Origin: an uncultured Clostridia bacterium
GTDB lineage: Bacteria; Bacillota; Clostridia; Peptostreptococcales; Anaerovoracaceae
NCBI GenBank assembly: GCA_944383465.1
Contig: CALWPQ010000018.1
Coordinates: forward strand, 1 to 40,891
DNA: 40,891 nt
Direction: 5' to 3'
The notes beneath the pieces are model-generated. The model was not told the origin of the DNA and searched no databases. It was given only the letters and a program-made list of their open reading frames with translations. A program made the position numbers and the translations under genes. This document shows, piece after piece, positions 8,041 through 16,159 of the stretch; positions within the stretch are counted from its first letter, which is position 1; each line of letters opens with the position of its first letter.

Positions 8041-8433
8041 ATGCTTGTTAATATGCTTAAAGGAAAAATTCACCGCGCGACCGTGGTTCAGGCAGAGCTT
8101 GATTATGTGGGCAGCATTACGGTAGACGAGGATCTTCTCGATGCTTCCGGAATACATGAATATGAGCTGGTGCAAATCGTGGATGTCAATAATGGCAATA
8201 GATTTGAAACCTATACCATAGCGGGAGAGCGAGGAAGCGGTATGATTTGCTTAAACGGGGCCGCGGCCAGACAGGTGCAGGTGAACGATAAGATAATCAT
8301 CATGTGCTACGCGCAGATGGACGAAAATGAATTGAAGTCGCATGCTCCGAAAGTTGTGTTTGTGGATGATGAAAATAGGATAGTGAGAACAACATGCTAC
8401 GAAAAACACGGCTTATTGAAAGATATGATTTAA
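8041..8433 (+). CDS. panD: Aspartate 1-decarboxylase (pyruvoyl enzyme)
   Basis: PanD supplies beta-alanine for PanC by decarboxylating L-aspartate. The 130-residue precursor aligns well with the bacterial family. It self-cleaves between Gly24 and Ser25 in YVGSIT to create the pyruvoyl group, the same position as in the E. coli enzyme. This supports the start at 8041 rather than the in-frame ATG at 8053. Later signatures are [24 protein letters not shown] and [10 protein letters not shown]. The upstream AAGGAG is 7 bases from the ATG. It is the last gene of the pan operon; the next promoter begins 6 bases after its stop. Confidence 0.95.
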   Translation: MLVNMLKGKIHRATVVQAELDYVGSITVDEDLLDASGIHEYELVQIVDVNNGNRFETYTIAGERGSGMICLNGAAARQVQVNDKIIIMCYAQMDENELKSHAPKVVFVDDENRIVRTTCYEKHGLLKDMI

Positions 8434-8438
8434 AAATC

Positions 8439-8467
8439 TTGCTTAAAATACTGCATTTTGGTATAAT
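8439..8467 (+). promoter_or_regulatory. Promoter of asnS
   Basis: TTGCTT at 8439-8444 and TATAAT at 8462-8467 are 17 bases apart. The leader before the start codon is only about 40 bases and is too short for a T-box. Confidence 0.7.
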
Positions 8468-8515
8468 ATCATAATATGAAATTAAGATGAGAAAGCAGTG
8501 AAAAGGAAGAAAATT

Positions 8516-9910
8516 ATGAAAGATATTCTGTTAAAAGAACTTTTCCGAAATACAGATGCGTATGCGGACAAAGAGGTGACTATAAGAGGCTGGATAAGGA
8601 ATAACAGAAGCTCCAATAAATTTGGATTTATCGAGCTTAACGACGGTTCGTTTTTTAAATCCGTGCAGGTTGTTTACGAAGAAGAATTTATAAGCAATTT
8701 TGAGGAGATTTCCAAGGCTTATGTAGCTACGGCGCTGCTTGTAAAAGGTACGCTTGTGCTTACGCCGGGAGCAAAGCAGCCGTTTGAAATTAAGGCGAAG
8801 GAGATTTCTGTGGAAGCTGTATCGACGCCTGATTATCCGCTGCAGCCTAAGCGTCATTCGATGGAATTTTTAAGAGAAATTGCGCACTTAAGACCGAGAA
8901 GCAATACATTTGCTGCTGTTTTTAGAGTGAGATCGCTTGTAGCTTACGCCATTCATAGGTTTTTCCAGGAAAAAGGCTTTGTATATGTTCATACGCCTAT
9001 AATAACGGGAAGCGACTGCGAAGGTGCAGGCGAGATGTTCAGAGTGACGACGCTTGATATGGACGATATTCCGAGAAATGAAGATGGAAGCATAGATTAT
9101 TCTCAGGATTTCTTCGGCAAAGAAACATCTATGACTGTATCGGGACAGCTCGAGGCGGAAACTTTTGCGCTGGCATTTAGAAATGTATATACATTTGGTC
9201 CGACATTCAGAGCTGAGAATTCCAATACGGCCAGACACGCCTCAGAATTTTGGATGATAGAGCCGGAGGTGGCATTTGCGGATCTCGCAGATAATATGGA
9301 GCTCGCTGAGGAAATGATTAAGTACATCATAAATTATGTGCTTGAGAATGCGCCTGAGGAAATGGAATTCTTTAATAGTTTTATAGATAAAGGTTTGCTT
9401 GACAGACTGAAAAATATCGTGGAGTCAGATTTTGCAAGAATCACGTATACGGAAGCGGTCGATATGCTGCTCAAATCGGGACAGGAATTTCAATACCCTG
9501 TTGAGTGGGGCATAGACCTCCAGACGGAGCATGAAAGATATATTACGGAAAAAATATACAAAAAGCCGGTGTTTGTAACGGATTATCCTAAGGATATCAA
9601 GGCTTTCTATATGCGCATGAACGATGATGGCAAGACGGTAGCCGCCTGCGATTTGCTCGTGCCGGGAGTCGGTGAAATTATCGGCGGTTCGCAGAGAGAG
9701 GAACGCTACGATGTGCTTACTGCTAGAATGGCTGAACTCGGATTAAAAGAAGATGACTATTGGTGGTATCTCGATCTCAGAAAGTACGGCGGCGTAAAGC
9801 ATGCCGGTTACGGACTTGGGTTTGAGAGAATCATAATGTATATAACAGGAATGAGCAACATCAGAGACGTGCTTCCGTTCCCGAGAACGCCAAAGACGGC
9901 GGAATTTTAA
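8516..9910 (+). CDS. asnS: Asparaginyl-tRNA synthetase
   Basis: This class IIb synthetase of 464 residues charges tRNA-Asn. The N-terminal OB-fold anticodon-binding domain ([19 protein letters not shown] and onward) occupies about residues 15-110. The catalytic core has motif 2 around [21 protein letters not shown] and motif 3 at [14 protein letters not shown], and ends with the typical [15 protein letters not shown]. The ATG at 8516 fits better than the upstream GTG at 8498: AAGGAAG lies 6 bases before it and the length matches the family. It is transcribed alone from its own promoter. Confidence 0.95.
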   Translation: MKDILLKELFRNTDAYADKEVTIRGWIRNNRSSNKFGFIELNDGSFFKSVQVVYEEEFISNFEEISKAYVATALLVKGTLVLTPGAKQPFEIKAKEISVEAVSTPDYPLQPKRHSMEFLREIAHLRPRSNTFAAVFRVRSLVAYAIHRFFQEKGFVYVHTPIITGSDCEGAGEMFRVTTLDMDDIPRNEDGSIDYSQDFFGKETSMTVSGQLEAETFALAFRNVYTFGPTFRAENSNTARHASEFWMIEPEVAFADLADNMELAEEMIKYIINYVLENAPEEMEFFNSFIDKGLLDRLKNIVESDFARITYTEAVDMLLKSGQEFQYPVEWGIDLQTEHERYITEKIYKKPVFVTDYPKDIKAFYMRMNDDGKTVAACDLLVPGVGEIIGGSQREERYDVLTARMAELGLKEDDYWWYLDLRKYGGVKHAGYGLGFERIIMYITGMSNIRDVLPFPRTPKTAEF

Positions 9911-10434
9911 CAGCAGACTTAAGAACTTTGTGTTCCGGCCGGAAGAAAAAGCATTGCATATCGGGAGGCAGAGCTCTGGCTGTGATCAAAGCTTCGCACA
10001 CCGATTGCTATAATTTCGGCCTTGACGCTATTTTAGCTCATTTGTGAAGGACAGAGGGCTTAAATTGCCGCCGCCCTTTAATAGATTTAATGATTAAAAA
10101 ATATCGGTATAGTTTGGAAAAACTCGGCTATGCCGATTTTTTTATTTAGTCATCTTATTGAAAAAGGTAGTATGACATATGTAAATTAGATCAGTCGTTG
10201 TTGCGGCACCAAGGCGAGCTGAAAATATCAAAGCCGTAATGAATACAGGCGCGTGCAGCCAGTTTCTGCGGCCTAATCAGTATATCCGACATTGGCTTGC
10301 GCGATATTGACATCTGGGCTTGCACGTCTTAGCAGCGGTTGGCCGCTGCGATTGTGCGGCTGGATCTGCACGGCAGCTATTACATAGAGCTTGCGGAAGC
10401 TTAGCCTTTTATAAGGCAAATCATGGGAATATGC
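9911..10434. other. Long gap between asnS and the MATE gene; no gene identified
   Basis: No convincing gene was found in this gap on either strand. Short stop-free stretches exist (for example around 9970-10045 and 10330-10400, plus strand) that could be remains of decayed genes, but none matches a family I know. The only clear signal is the terminator at 10103-10146, nearly 200 bases beyond the asnS stop, which implies that the asnS transcript is long or that a lost gene once lay here. Confidence 0.5.
10103..10146 (+). terminator. Intrinsic terminator downstream of asnS
   Basis: A 10 bp stem (10103-10112 with 10128-10137, one T-G pair) and 15-base loop is followed by a run of seven T. Confidence 0.8.
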
Positions 10435-10463
10435 TTTACAAAGAATATATAATTTGGTATTAT
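10435..10463 (+). promoter_or_regulatory. Promoter of the MATE transporter gene
   Basis: TTTACA at 10435-10440 and TATTAT at 10458-10463 are 17 bases apart, with an extended -10 (TGG before the hexamer). Confidence 0.7.
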
Positions 10464-10494
10464 AATTAAATATCAATTTTCAGGAGAGGACATC

Positions 10495-11871
10495 ATGGAA
10501 GATCAGAAAAAAACGCAGCTATTTGAACAGACCCCTATACCAAGGGCGGTTATGTCTATGTCGATACCTACTATAATAAGCTCGCTTGTTATGGTAATTT
10601 ATAATCTTGCAGATACATATTTCGTAGGAATGTTAAACGATCCGGTTCAAAACGCAGCGGTTACTCTTGCCGCGCCGGTGCTTCTTGCGTTCTACGCGGT
10701 CAACAACCTGTTTGGAGTGGGAAGCTCCAGCATGATGAGCCGTGCGCTCGGCAGAAAAGATTACGATACAGTGCGAAAAAGCTCGGCGTTGGGATTTTTC
10801 TGCGCGCTTCTATGCGGTGTCCTGCTTGCGGCGGCGGTTACAGTTTTTATGCAGCCGCTTCTTGGGCTTTTAGGCGCCGATGCGGAGAATGCGGCGGCGA
10901 CCGCCGATTATATGATATGGACAGTTTCATGCGGTGCAGTTCCGGCGATTATAAATGTAGTGCTTGCTTTTCTTGTGCGCGCAGAGGGCGCGACGCTTCA
11001 CGCAAGCATAGGAACGATGAGCGGCTGTCTTCTTAATATCATACTCGATCCCATATTTATTTTGCCGAGCGGACTTGGAATGGGAGCCGCGGGCGCGGGA
11101 CTCGCTACATTTATATCAAATTGTGTAGCCTGCGTCTACTTTTTTATCTTGGTTTTTGTAAGAAGAAACAGAACTCTTATATGCCTCAATCCTAAAATAT
11201 TGAAAGGCAGCAGAACAATTATTGGTGGAATATGTGCAGTTGGCATACCGTCGGCAATTCAGAATCTGCTGAATGTTGTCGGAATGACGGTGCTCAATAA
11301 TTTTACGGCGGTATATGGCTCGGATGCTGTGGCGGCTATGGGAATTACGCAGAAGATAAATATGGTGCCTATGTATATCGCTATGGGAATTTCCCAAGGT
11401 ATAATGCCGCTCATAAGCTATAATTACGGCAGCGGAAATGCAAACCGCCTGAAAAAGACGGTTATGTTTTCGGTTAAGGTATCGATAACATTTATGGTGA
11501 TCGTTGCTGTGATATACTATATCTTTGCGGGGTTCTTTATAGAATTGTTTATGAAAAATGAAGTAATTATTGCGTACGGTACGAGATTTCTGCGCGGCCT
11601 TTGCCTTGCTATTCCGCTTTTGTGTATGGACTTTCTTGCGGTCGGTGTATTTCAGGCATGCGGACTCGGACGCGAAGCGCTTATATTTGCGATTTTGCGC
11701 AAGGTTGTGCTGGAAATTCCGGCGCTGTATATATGGAACCACTTTATACCGCTTTACGGGCTTGCGTATGCGCAGCCTACAGCGGAGCTCGTGCTGGCAG
11801 CAGCAGCAGTTGCAGTGCTTATGAAATTACTTAAAAATCTTGAGATGCAAGGAGAATCGGACAAAAGCTGA
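10495..11871 (+). CDS. MATE family efflux transporter
   Basis: A 458-residue inner-membrane protein with about twelve hydrophobic helices in two similar halves, the multidrug and toxin extrusion fold. Typical segments are AVMSMSIPTIISSLVMVIYNLADTYFVG at the start, AAVTLAAPV, GVGSSSMMSRALGRKDY in the first half, and IPSAIQNLLNVVGM, GITQKINMVPMYIAMGISQGIMPLISYNYG in the second. It probably exports cationic compounds or metabolites with Na+ or H+ as counter-ion; the substrate cannot be told. AGGAGAGG lies 5 bases before the ATG. It is a single-gene unit with its own promoter, and its terminator stem begins inside the last codons. Confidence 0.9.
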   Translation: MEDQKKTQLFEQTPIPRAVMSMSIPTIISSLVMVIYNLADTYFVGMLNDPVQNAAVTLAAPVLLAFYAVNNLFGVGSSSMMSRALGRKDYDTVRKSSALGFFCALLCGVLLAAAVTVFMQPLLGLLGADAENAAATADYMIWTVSCGAVPAIINVVLAFLVRAEGATLHASIGTMSGCLLNIILDPIFILPSGLGMGAAGAGLATFISNCVACVYFFILVFVRRNRTLICLNPKILKGSRTIIGGICAVGIPSAIQNLLNVVGMTVLNNFTAVYGSDAVAAMGITQKINMVPMYIAMGISQGIMPLISYNYGSGNANRLKKTVMFSVKVSITFMVIVAVIYYIFAGFFIELFMKNEVIIAYGTRFLRGLCLAIPLLCMDFLAVGVFQACGLGREALIFAILRKVVLEIPALYIWNHFIPLYGLAYAQPTAELVLAAAAVAVLMKLLKNLEMQGESDKS

Positions 11872-11900
11872 TTACGGCGATTGTCCGATTTTTCTTTTTT
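11855..11900 (+). terminator. Intrinsic terminator overlapping the end of the MATE gene
   Basis: A perfect 10 bp stem (11855-11864 with 11881-11890) has a 16-base loop and is followed by TTTCTTTTTT. The left arm codes for the final codons of the transporter, and the stop codon lies in the loop. Confidence 0.85.
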
Positions 11901-11902
11901 AA

Positions 11903-11930
11903 TTGACATTTATGGGTACAGTATTATAAT
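11903..11930 (+). promoter_or_regulatory. Promoter of the CoA-transferase operon
   Basis: A perfect TTGACA (11903-11908) and perfect TATAAT (11925-11930) are 16 bases apart, just after the terminator of the upstream gene. Confidence 0.8.
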
Positions 11931-11966
11931 ATATTATCATAAAGTATACAAAACAAAGGAGATAGT

Positions 11967-12638
11967 ATGGAAAGTAAAGTAATTGATGTAAAGACTGCGA
12001 TAGACAAGGTGAAAAGCGGTGATACGGTCTTGGTAGGCGGCTTTGGCGGGAGTGGGGCGGCATTTACGCTTCTGCATGAGCTGGAAAAAAGGGATTTGAC
12101 GAATTTAACCTCCGTGTCTGAGGATGGCGGCTATGCCAACGCGAAATTGAAAAACGCCTGTCCCGGACTTCTCGATAAGGGGATTATAACGCACATCAAG
12201 GTTTCTTTTTTAGGGTCAAACGCGACTGTACACTCGAATATAAACAAGGGAACTCTTACATATGAGCTTATACCGCAGGGAACGCTTGCGGAAAGGCTGA
12301 GAGCTGCGGGATCAGGTATAGCTGGATTTTATACACCGACAGGAGTTGGAACTGTGGTTGAGGAAGGAAAAGAGCGCCGGACGATCGACGGGAAAGAGTA
12401 TATTTTTGAGAAAGCGTTTCACGGCGATATAGCGCTTGTTAAATGCTTTAGAGCTGATACGATGGGAAATGCGGTATTTAAATATTCGGCTATGAATTTC
12501 AATCCGCTGATGGCGATGGCGGCAAAAATGGTAATTCTCGAAGCGGAGGAGATTGTTGAGCCGGGAGAAATAGAAGCCGATCAGGTGCAGCTCCCCGGAG
12601 TTTTTGTGGATCATGTAGTGCAGTCGATGGAGGTATAG
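11967..12638 (+). CDS. 3-oxoacid/acyl-CoA:acetate CoA-transferase, alpha subunit
   Basis: The 223-residue protein is the A subunit of a family I CoA-transferase (AtoD/CtfA/ScoA type), which with the B subunit moves CoA between acyl-CoAs and free acids such as acetate, butyrate or acetoacetate. It has the glycine-rich VLVGGFGGSGA near residues 21-31, SEDGG, the IPQGTLAERLRAAGSGIAGFYTPTGVGT region and ADTMGNAVFKYSAMNFNP. The substrate cannot be read from the sequence. AAGGAG precedes the ATG. The B-subunit gene starts two bases after its stop, so the two are translated together. Confidence 0.92.
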   Translation: MESKVIDVKTAIDKVKSGDTVLVGGFGGSGAAFTLLHELEKRDLTNLTSVSEDGGYANAKLKNACPGLLDKGIITHIKVSFLGSNATVHSNINKGTLTYELIPQGTLAERLRAAGSGIAGFYTPTGVGTVVEEGKERRTIDGKEYIFEKAFHGDIALVKCFRADTMGNAVFKYSAMNFNPLMAMAAKMVILEAEEIVEPGEIEADQVQLPGVFVDHVVQSMEV

Positions 12639-12640
12639 AT

Positions 12641-13357
12641 ATGCTTGACAATAGAAATATTATAGCGAAAAATGTTGCAGCGATGCTGCATGATGGTGAT
12701 TTTGTAAATCTCGGAGTGGGTATTCCGACTCTCGTAGGTTCATATATTCCCGAGGGGACGACGGTGCTTCTTCATGGCGAAAATGGGATTATAGGTCAGG
12801 ATAAAATTGCCGGCAGGGCTTTTGACAACGATACGGAGTGGGAAAAAGCGCACTCTAAGGAATTGACAACGTCAAAGGAGGGACATAAGGATTTATGCAA
12901 CGCGGGAAACGAGTATGTAACTCTGATACCGGGCGGCTGCTGCTTTGACAGTTCAATATCGTTTGCGATGGCAAGAGGCGGGCATCTTGACGCTACCGTT
13001 CTCGGTGCGCTGCAGGTTGATAAACACGGAAATCTTGCGAATTGGGCGGTTCCGGGTAAGTCCGTAAACGGAATGGGCGGTGCGATGGATCTTGTTTCCG
13101 GCGCGAAAAAGGTAATCGTCGCTATGGAGCATTGTTCCAAGAATGGTGAATCTAAAATAGTGGATGAATGCACTATGCCGCTTACAGCGATCGGGTGCGT
13201 GAGCGTGATAGTAACAGAGCTCTGTGTTATAGAGTTTCTTGACGGCGAGCCGACGGTTACAGCGATGGCGCCGGGTCTTACGCGCGATGAGCTTTTGGCA
13301 AAGACGGATACCGCTCTCAGCTTTGCCGAAAATATCGGAGTTATGGCTGTAGAATAG
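12641..13357 (+). CDS. 3-oxoacid/acyl-CoA:acetate CoA-transferase, beta subunit
   Basis: This 238-residue partner of the preceding gene carries the catalytic glutamate in LLHGENGIIG (Glu47), which forms the glutamyl-CoA thioester intermediate. Other family signatures are FVNLGVGIPT, GGCCFDSSISFAMARGGHLD, ANWAVPGKSVNGMGGAMDLV and CTMPLTAIGCVSVIVTELCV. In butyrate-forming or amino-acid-fermenting Clostridia this enzyme recycles CoA between acids. The hbd gene at 29960 belongs to the same area of metabolism. A terminator follows 9 bases after the stop, and a GntR/FCD regulator, possibly local, lies 350 bases downstream. Confidence 0.93.
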   Translation: MLDNRNIIAKNVAAMLHDGDFVNLGVGIPTLVGSYIPEGTTVLLHGENGIIGQDKIAGRAFDNDTEWEKAHSKELTTSKEGHKDLCNAGNEYVTLIPGGCCFDSSISFAMARGGHLDATVLGALQVDKHGNLANWAVPGKSVNGMGGAMDLVSGAKKVIVAMEHCSKNGESKIVDECTMPLTAIGCVSVIVTELCVIEFLDGEPTVTAMAPGLTRDELLAKTDTALSFAENIGVMAVE

Positions 13358-13365
13358 AGGTGTAA

Positions 13366-13401
13366 AATCCGAGGTTTATGCTCAAAACCTTGGATTTTTT
13401 T
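13366..13401 (+). terminator. Intrinsic terminator after the CoA-transferase genes
   Basis: A 12 bp stem with one G-T pair (13366-13377 with 13385-13396) and a 7-base loop is followed by TTTTTCG. Confidence 0.85.
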
Positions 13402-13550
13402 CGCCCCGGCTTTGGTTTTTCATAAAAAGATAAAGATAGCAGATAATGTTGAAGTTTTAAGTGCGCTGCTTCGGAAAAATAACATAATAGCTTTATTAAG
13501 TACTAAGCTTTTAAATTTGTTAAATTGGGCGCATCGTATTCTTGGTATTG

Positions 13551-13642
13551 CAGGCCTTTGCAGAATACTATGTTATGCAGAGGCTTGATTTTCAGGTGTT
13601 TCGGGACTTCCTATCCCGCTGTTCCGAAAGCTTGACTTTTTT
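13551..13642 (+). ncRNA. Structured intergenic element: hairpin plus terminator-like stem (unknown function)
   Basis: Two stems follow one another. The first is 12 bp (13551-13562 with 13576-13587) with a 13-base loop. The second pairs 13592-13604 with 13624-13635, with one bulged G. It contains a smaller nested GGGA/TCCC pairing and is followed by C and TTTTTT, as in an intrinsic terminator. It lies more than 190 bases after the terminator of the CoA-transferase operon, so it probably ends a separate short transcript: a small RNA, or a leader that controls the GntR gene. No clear promoter was found for it. It lacks the T-box consensus and I do not recognise it as a known riboswitch. Confidence 0.45.
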
Positions 13643-13660
13643 ATGATTATATTCTAAGAT
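13632..13660 (+). promoter_or_regulatory. Promoter of the first GntR/FCD regulator, overlapping the preceding terminator stem
   Basis: TTGACT at 13632-13637 and TAAGAT at 13655-13660 are 17 bases apart. The -35 box lies in the right arm and U-run of the terminator-like stem at 13592-13642. Confidence 0.55.
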
Positions 13661-13704
13661 AAAAAGGTATTGTATGGTTTATGTAAGTATATGAGGTGAA
13701 AATT

Positions 13705-14349
13705 ATGAGTGTAAAATCTTTGAGCGATCAGGTTTATGAATTTGTTGTTAAACTCATACAAAATGGTGAGGTTTATGTAGGCGATAAGATAAGCGAAGGT
13801 TTTTTGGTGGAAAAAATGGGCATAAGCCGAACACCGATAAGGGAAGCTTTGATACAGCTTTCTGCTGATGATATCCTGGAAAATGTGCCGCGTAAAGGCT
13901 TTTTTGTAAAAAGAGTGGACGAAAAGAAAAAAAATGATATATATTCACTGATAGGGATGCTCGATTCGTACGCTATCGGCAAGGCGATGCCGAAAATGAC
14001 GGATGAAGTTATAAACGAGCTGGAGAATGCTATTAAAAAAATGGATATGGCGATAAGCCTTCAGGTATACGAACAGTATTATGAATATCAGGAAATGTTT
14101 CACGAGCTTTACAGGAACAGATGCGGAAACGACGCTGTTGGCGATACAATAAAGTACCTTGAAAAGAAAATTATCAGGGTTACTTACTTTGATCCGGATA
14201 TTGAAAATCTGTATTCGATGCTTTCACAGATGAATGACGAGCACAGGCACATACTTGAAGCCATTAAATCAGGGGATGTAGAAGAAAGCAAGAAGAGAGT
14301 ATATGAACATTGGCATGACGATGCGAGGGACTCTCTGTTTGAAGAATAA
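13705..14349 (+). CDS. GntR family transcriptional regulator, FadR/FCD subfamily (copy 1)
   Basis: The 214-residue protein has an N-terminal winged helix (about residues 1-70) with GISRTPIREALIQL, the GntR recognition helix signature, and PRKGFFVK in the wing. The C-terminal FCD ligand-binding domain has FHELY, EHRHILEAIKSGD and a late His (YEHW), the residues that usually hold a metal or an organic acid. It probably responds to a carboxylic acid and may control the neighbouring CoA-transferase genes or aminotransferase; this is inferred from position only. ATG 13705 is preferred over GTG 13696 because GAGGTG lies just upstream. It is similar in sequence to the regulator at 25584. Confidence 0.88.
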   Translation: MSVKSLSDQVYEFVVKLIQNGEVYVGDKISEGFLVEKMGISRTPIREALIQLSADDILENVPRKGFFVKRVDEKKKNDIYSLIGMLDSYAIGKAMPKMTDEVINELENAIKKMDMAISLQVYEQYYEYQEMFHELYRNRCGNDAVGDTIKYLEKKIIRVTYFDPDIENLYSMLSQMNDEHRHILEAIKSGDVEESKKRVYEHWHDDARDSLFEE

Positions 14350-14370
14350 ATAAGAGGCAAAACAGCAGCG

Positions 14371-14400
14371 ATGCGGTCGATTAGGTCGGCCGCATTTTTT
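14371..14400 (+). terminator. Intrinsic terminator after GntR copy 1
   Basis: A 10 bp stem (14371-14380 with 14386-14395, one T-G pair), loop TTAGG, is followed by TTTTTG. Confidence 0.85.
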
Positions 14401-14426
14401 GTACAAAAAATAAACAATCAAATTAT

Positions 14427-14612
14427 GTCGAAAAAGCTGGAAATCCGAGAGGAATGTCCGTTGTTATGGCGGGAGCCGTGATCGCGGGTACAGACTTATT
14501 CCCTGAGGATGTGGCTGTGAAGGCTGTTGAGTCCTATTTCGAGCATAAGGGTATTCCCGTTGATGCAAACAAGGCGGCTTTCGTCGAAGGCTATAAGTTT
14601 ATAAAAGGATAG
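14427..14612 (+). pseudogene. 3' remnant of a 2-oxoacid:ferredoxin oxidoreductase gamma subunit gene
   Basis: An open frame of 61 codons with no start codon at its head begins directly after the terminator of the regulator. It reads VEKAGNPRGMSVVMAGAVIA, then GTDLFPEDVAVKAVE and a tail ending EGYKFIKG before TAG. This matches the C-terminal part of the gamma subunit of 2-oxoacid (pyruvate, indolepyruvate or 2-oxoglutarate type) oxidoreductases, where a conserved N-x-x-M/V-x-G-A segment precedes the final helices. The rest of the gene and its partner subunits are missing here. It is therefore a truncated leftover of a deletion, in the same orientation as the following aminotransferase. Confidence 0.7.
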
Positions 14613-14672
14613 GGCATTTGGCAGGACATACGCATTGTGTAAATGCAGTATTTATAAATAAAGGAGATTTAT

Positions 14673-15851
14673 ATGAAAGCGGCAAAAAGACTTGATGATC
14701 TTGGAATGTCAAAGATCAGGCTGTTAAGCGCCAAGGCGCAGGAAATGCGCGCGCAGGGAAGACAGATGTATATGTTTACAATGGGTCAGCCTGATTTTGC
14801 TACACCGAGATATATAATAGACGCATGTGAAAAGGCCCTTGAAGACGGCTTCACAACATATCCGGCATATGAAGGCCCGCTCGTATTCAGACAGGCGGTA
14901 TGCGACAAGTACGAGAGAGATAACGGACTTAAGTTCGATCCCAAGCAGGTTATTTCAACCTGCGGCGCGGCACAGGCTGCGTATCTCGTACTTACATCGT
15001 TCCTTGATCCTGAAGATGAGGTGCTCGTTCCCAATCCTATGTACAATATTTATGAGAACATAGCGGGAGTATGCGGAGCAAAGGCGGTAAAATATTCGCT
15101 CAGGGAAGAAAATGATTTCCAGATTGACCTTGACGAGTTTAAATCGCTGATAACGGATAAGACGAAGATGATAGTTATCTGCTCGCCGAACAATCCTATC
15201 GGCGGGGTGCTTACGAAGGAAAACCTCGAAGGTGTTGCCGAGATAGTAGCGGATAAAGACATACTGATCTGTTCGGACGAAATTTATGAAAGACTTGTAT
15301 ATGATGGAACGAAGGCTGTATCGCCGGCGTCGATTCCAAGCCTGCGCGATAAGACGATCATAATCAACGGATTTTCAAAGGCGTTTTCGATGACGGGCTG
15401 GAGAGTGGGCTATATAATAACTCCGGAACAGTATTTTGAGAAGCTTTATGTTCATACAGGACTTCAAGTATCGGGTATTCCGGCGTTTGTGCTTCAGGCG
15501 GCAGCTGTTGCGCTTAATGATGAAGAGAAGTACAACACGGTTGAAAAGATGCGTGTGGAATTTGAGGAAAGAAGAAATTACTTTGTCGGCGAAATAAACA
15601 AGACAAAGCATTTTTCCTGCAAGATGCCGAAAGGCGCGTTTTATATCTTTATGAATATAAAAAAGACGGGAATGACATCGGAGGAATTCGTTGACTGGCT
15701 CGTCGAAAATTACGGTATTGTAATGGTAACGGGCACGATATTCGGCTCTGAGGGCGAGGGATTTGTCAGAATTTCCTATGCATCGTCAATGGACGATATA
15801 CAGGCGGCCTGCAAAATCCTGCATGAGGCTGATAAGGCTTTGGATAAATAA
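14673..15851 (+). CDS. Class I/II pyridoxal-phosphate aminotransferase
   Basis: This 392-residue fold type I aminotransferase transfers amino groups between an amino acid and a 2-oxoacid. The PLP-binding lysine is Lys236 in NGFSKAFSMTGWRVGY. Supporting residues are the MGQPDF start, SPNNPIGG (Asn174), SDEIYERLVY (Asp202, Tyr205) and the carboxylate-binding Arg in FVRISYA near the end. The length is typical of aspartate/aromatic aminotransferase-like enzymes; the exact substrate cannot be fixed. A good AGGAG site lies 7 bases upstream of the ATG. It follows the remnant of a 2-oxoacid oxidoreductase gene, which suggests an older amino acid degradation locus. Confidence 0.9.
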   Translation: MKAAKRLDDLGMSKIRLLSAKAQEMRAQGRQMYMFTMGQPDFATPRYIIDACEKALEDGFTTYPAYEGPLVFRQAVCDKYERDNGLKFDPKQVISTCGAAQAAYLVLTSFLDPEDEVLVPNPMYNIYENIAGVCGAKAVKYSLREENDFQIDLDEFKSLITDKTKMIVICSPNNPIGGVLTKENLEGVAEIVADKDILICSDEIYERLVYDGTKAVSPASIPSLRDKTIIINGFSKAFSMTGWRVGYIITPEQYFEKLYVHTGLQVSGIPAFVLQAAAVALNDEEKYNTVEKMRVEFEERRNYFVGEINKTKHFSCKMPKGAFYIFMNIKKTGMTSEEFVDWLVENYGIVMVTGTIFGSEGEGFVRISYASSMDDIQAACKILHEADKALDK

Positions 15852-15901
15852 CAGAACAAATAAGCAACAAACAACAAAATAATAGTTACTCCTTACAAAA
15901 A

Positions 15902-15943
15902 ACAGACTCCGAAACGGATCTAAGCGTTTTGGAGTTTGTTTTA
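15902..15943 (+). terminator. Strong intrinsic terminator after the aminotransferase
   Basis: A 15 bp stem with two G-T pairs (15902-15916 with 15925-15939) and an 8-base loop is followed by TTTA. The rest of the 308-base gap between the two convergent aminotransferase genes is AT-rich and shows nothing else apart from the minus-strand terminator. Confidence 0.85.
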
Positions 15944-16084
15944 TAGAAACTATTGAAGAAAAGATGTTTCATAATTAAAATTACGAAAATTAGATATCCT
16001 ATTTTCCGAAAACGATACAAAAATAATAAAGCGGCTCATATATTTACGTATTAAATAGCTGCATTGGCAATAATACATACAAAT

Positions 16085-16121
16085 GAAAAAACCGGCTGAC
16101 GTTTGATAAATGCAGCCGGTT
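16085..16121 (-). terminator. Intrinsic terminator of the minus-strand aminotransferase
   Basis: A 9 bp stem (16090-16098 with 16113-16121) lies on the 3' side of the minus-strand gene and is followed, in that direction, by a further run of T. Confidence 0.8.
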
Positions 16122-16159
16122 ATATAATATAGAAAATAAAGAGCTTTTTTATTGGCAGG

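Noticed and set aside
10273..10476. A 67-codon minus-strand frame in the asnS-MATE gap
   Set aside because: It lacks a ribosome site and lies across the MATE promoter; nothing supports it as a gene.
11116..11742. A 208-codon minus-strand frame opposite the MATE gene
   Set aside because: It is a shadow of the transporter codons, with many His/Asn/Tyr runs and no family match.
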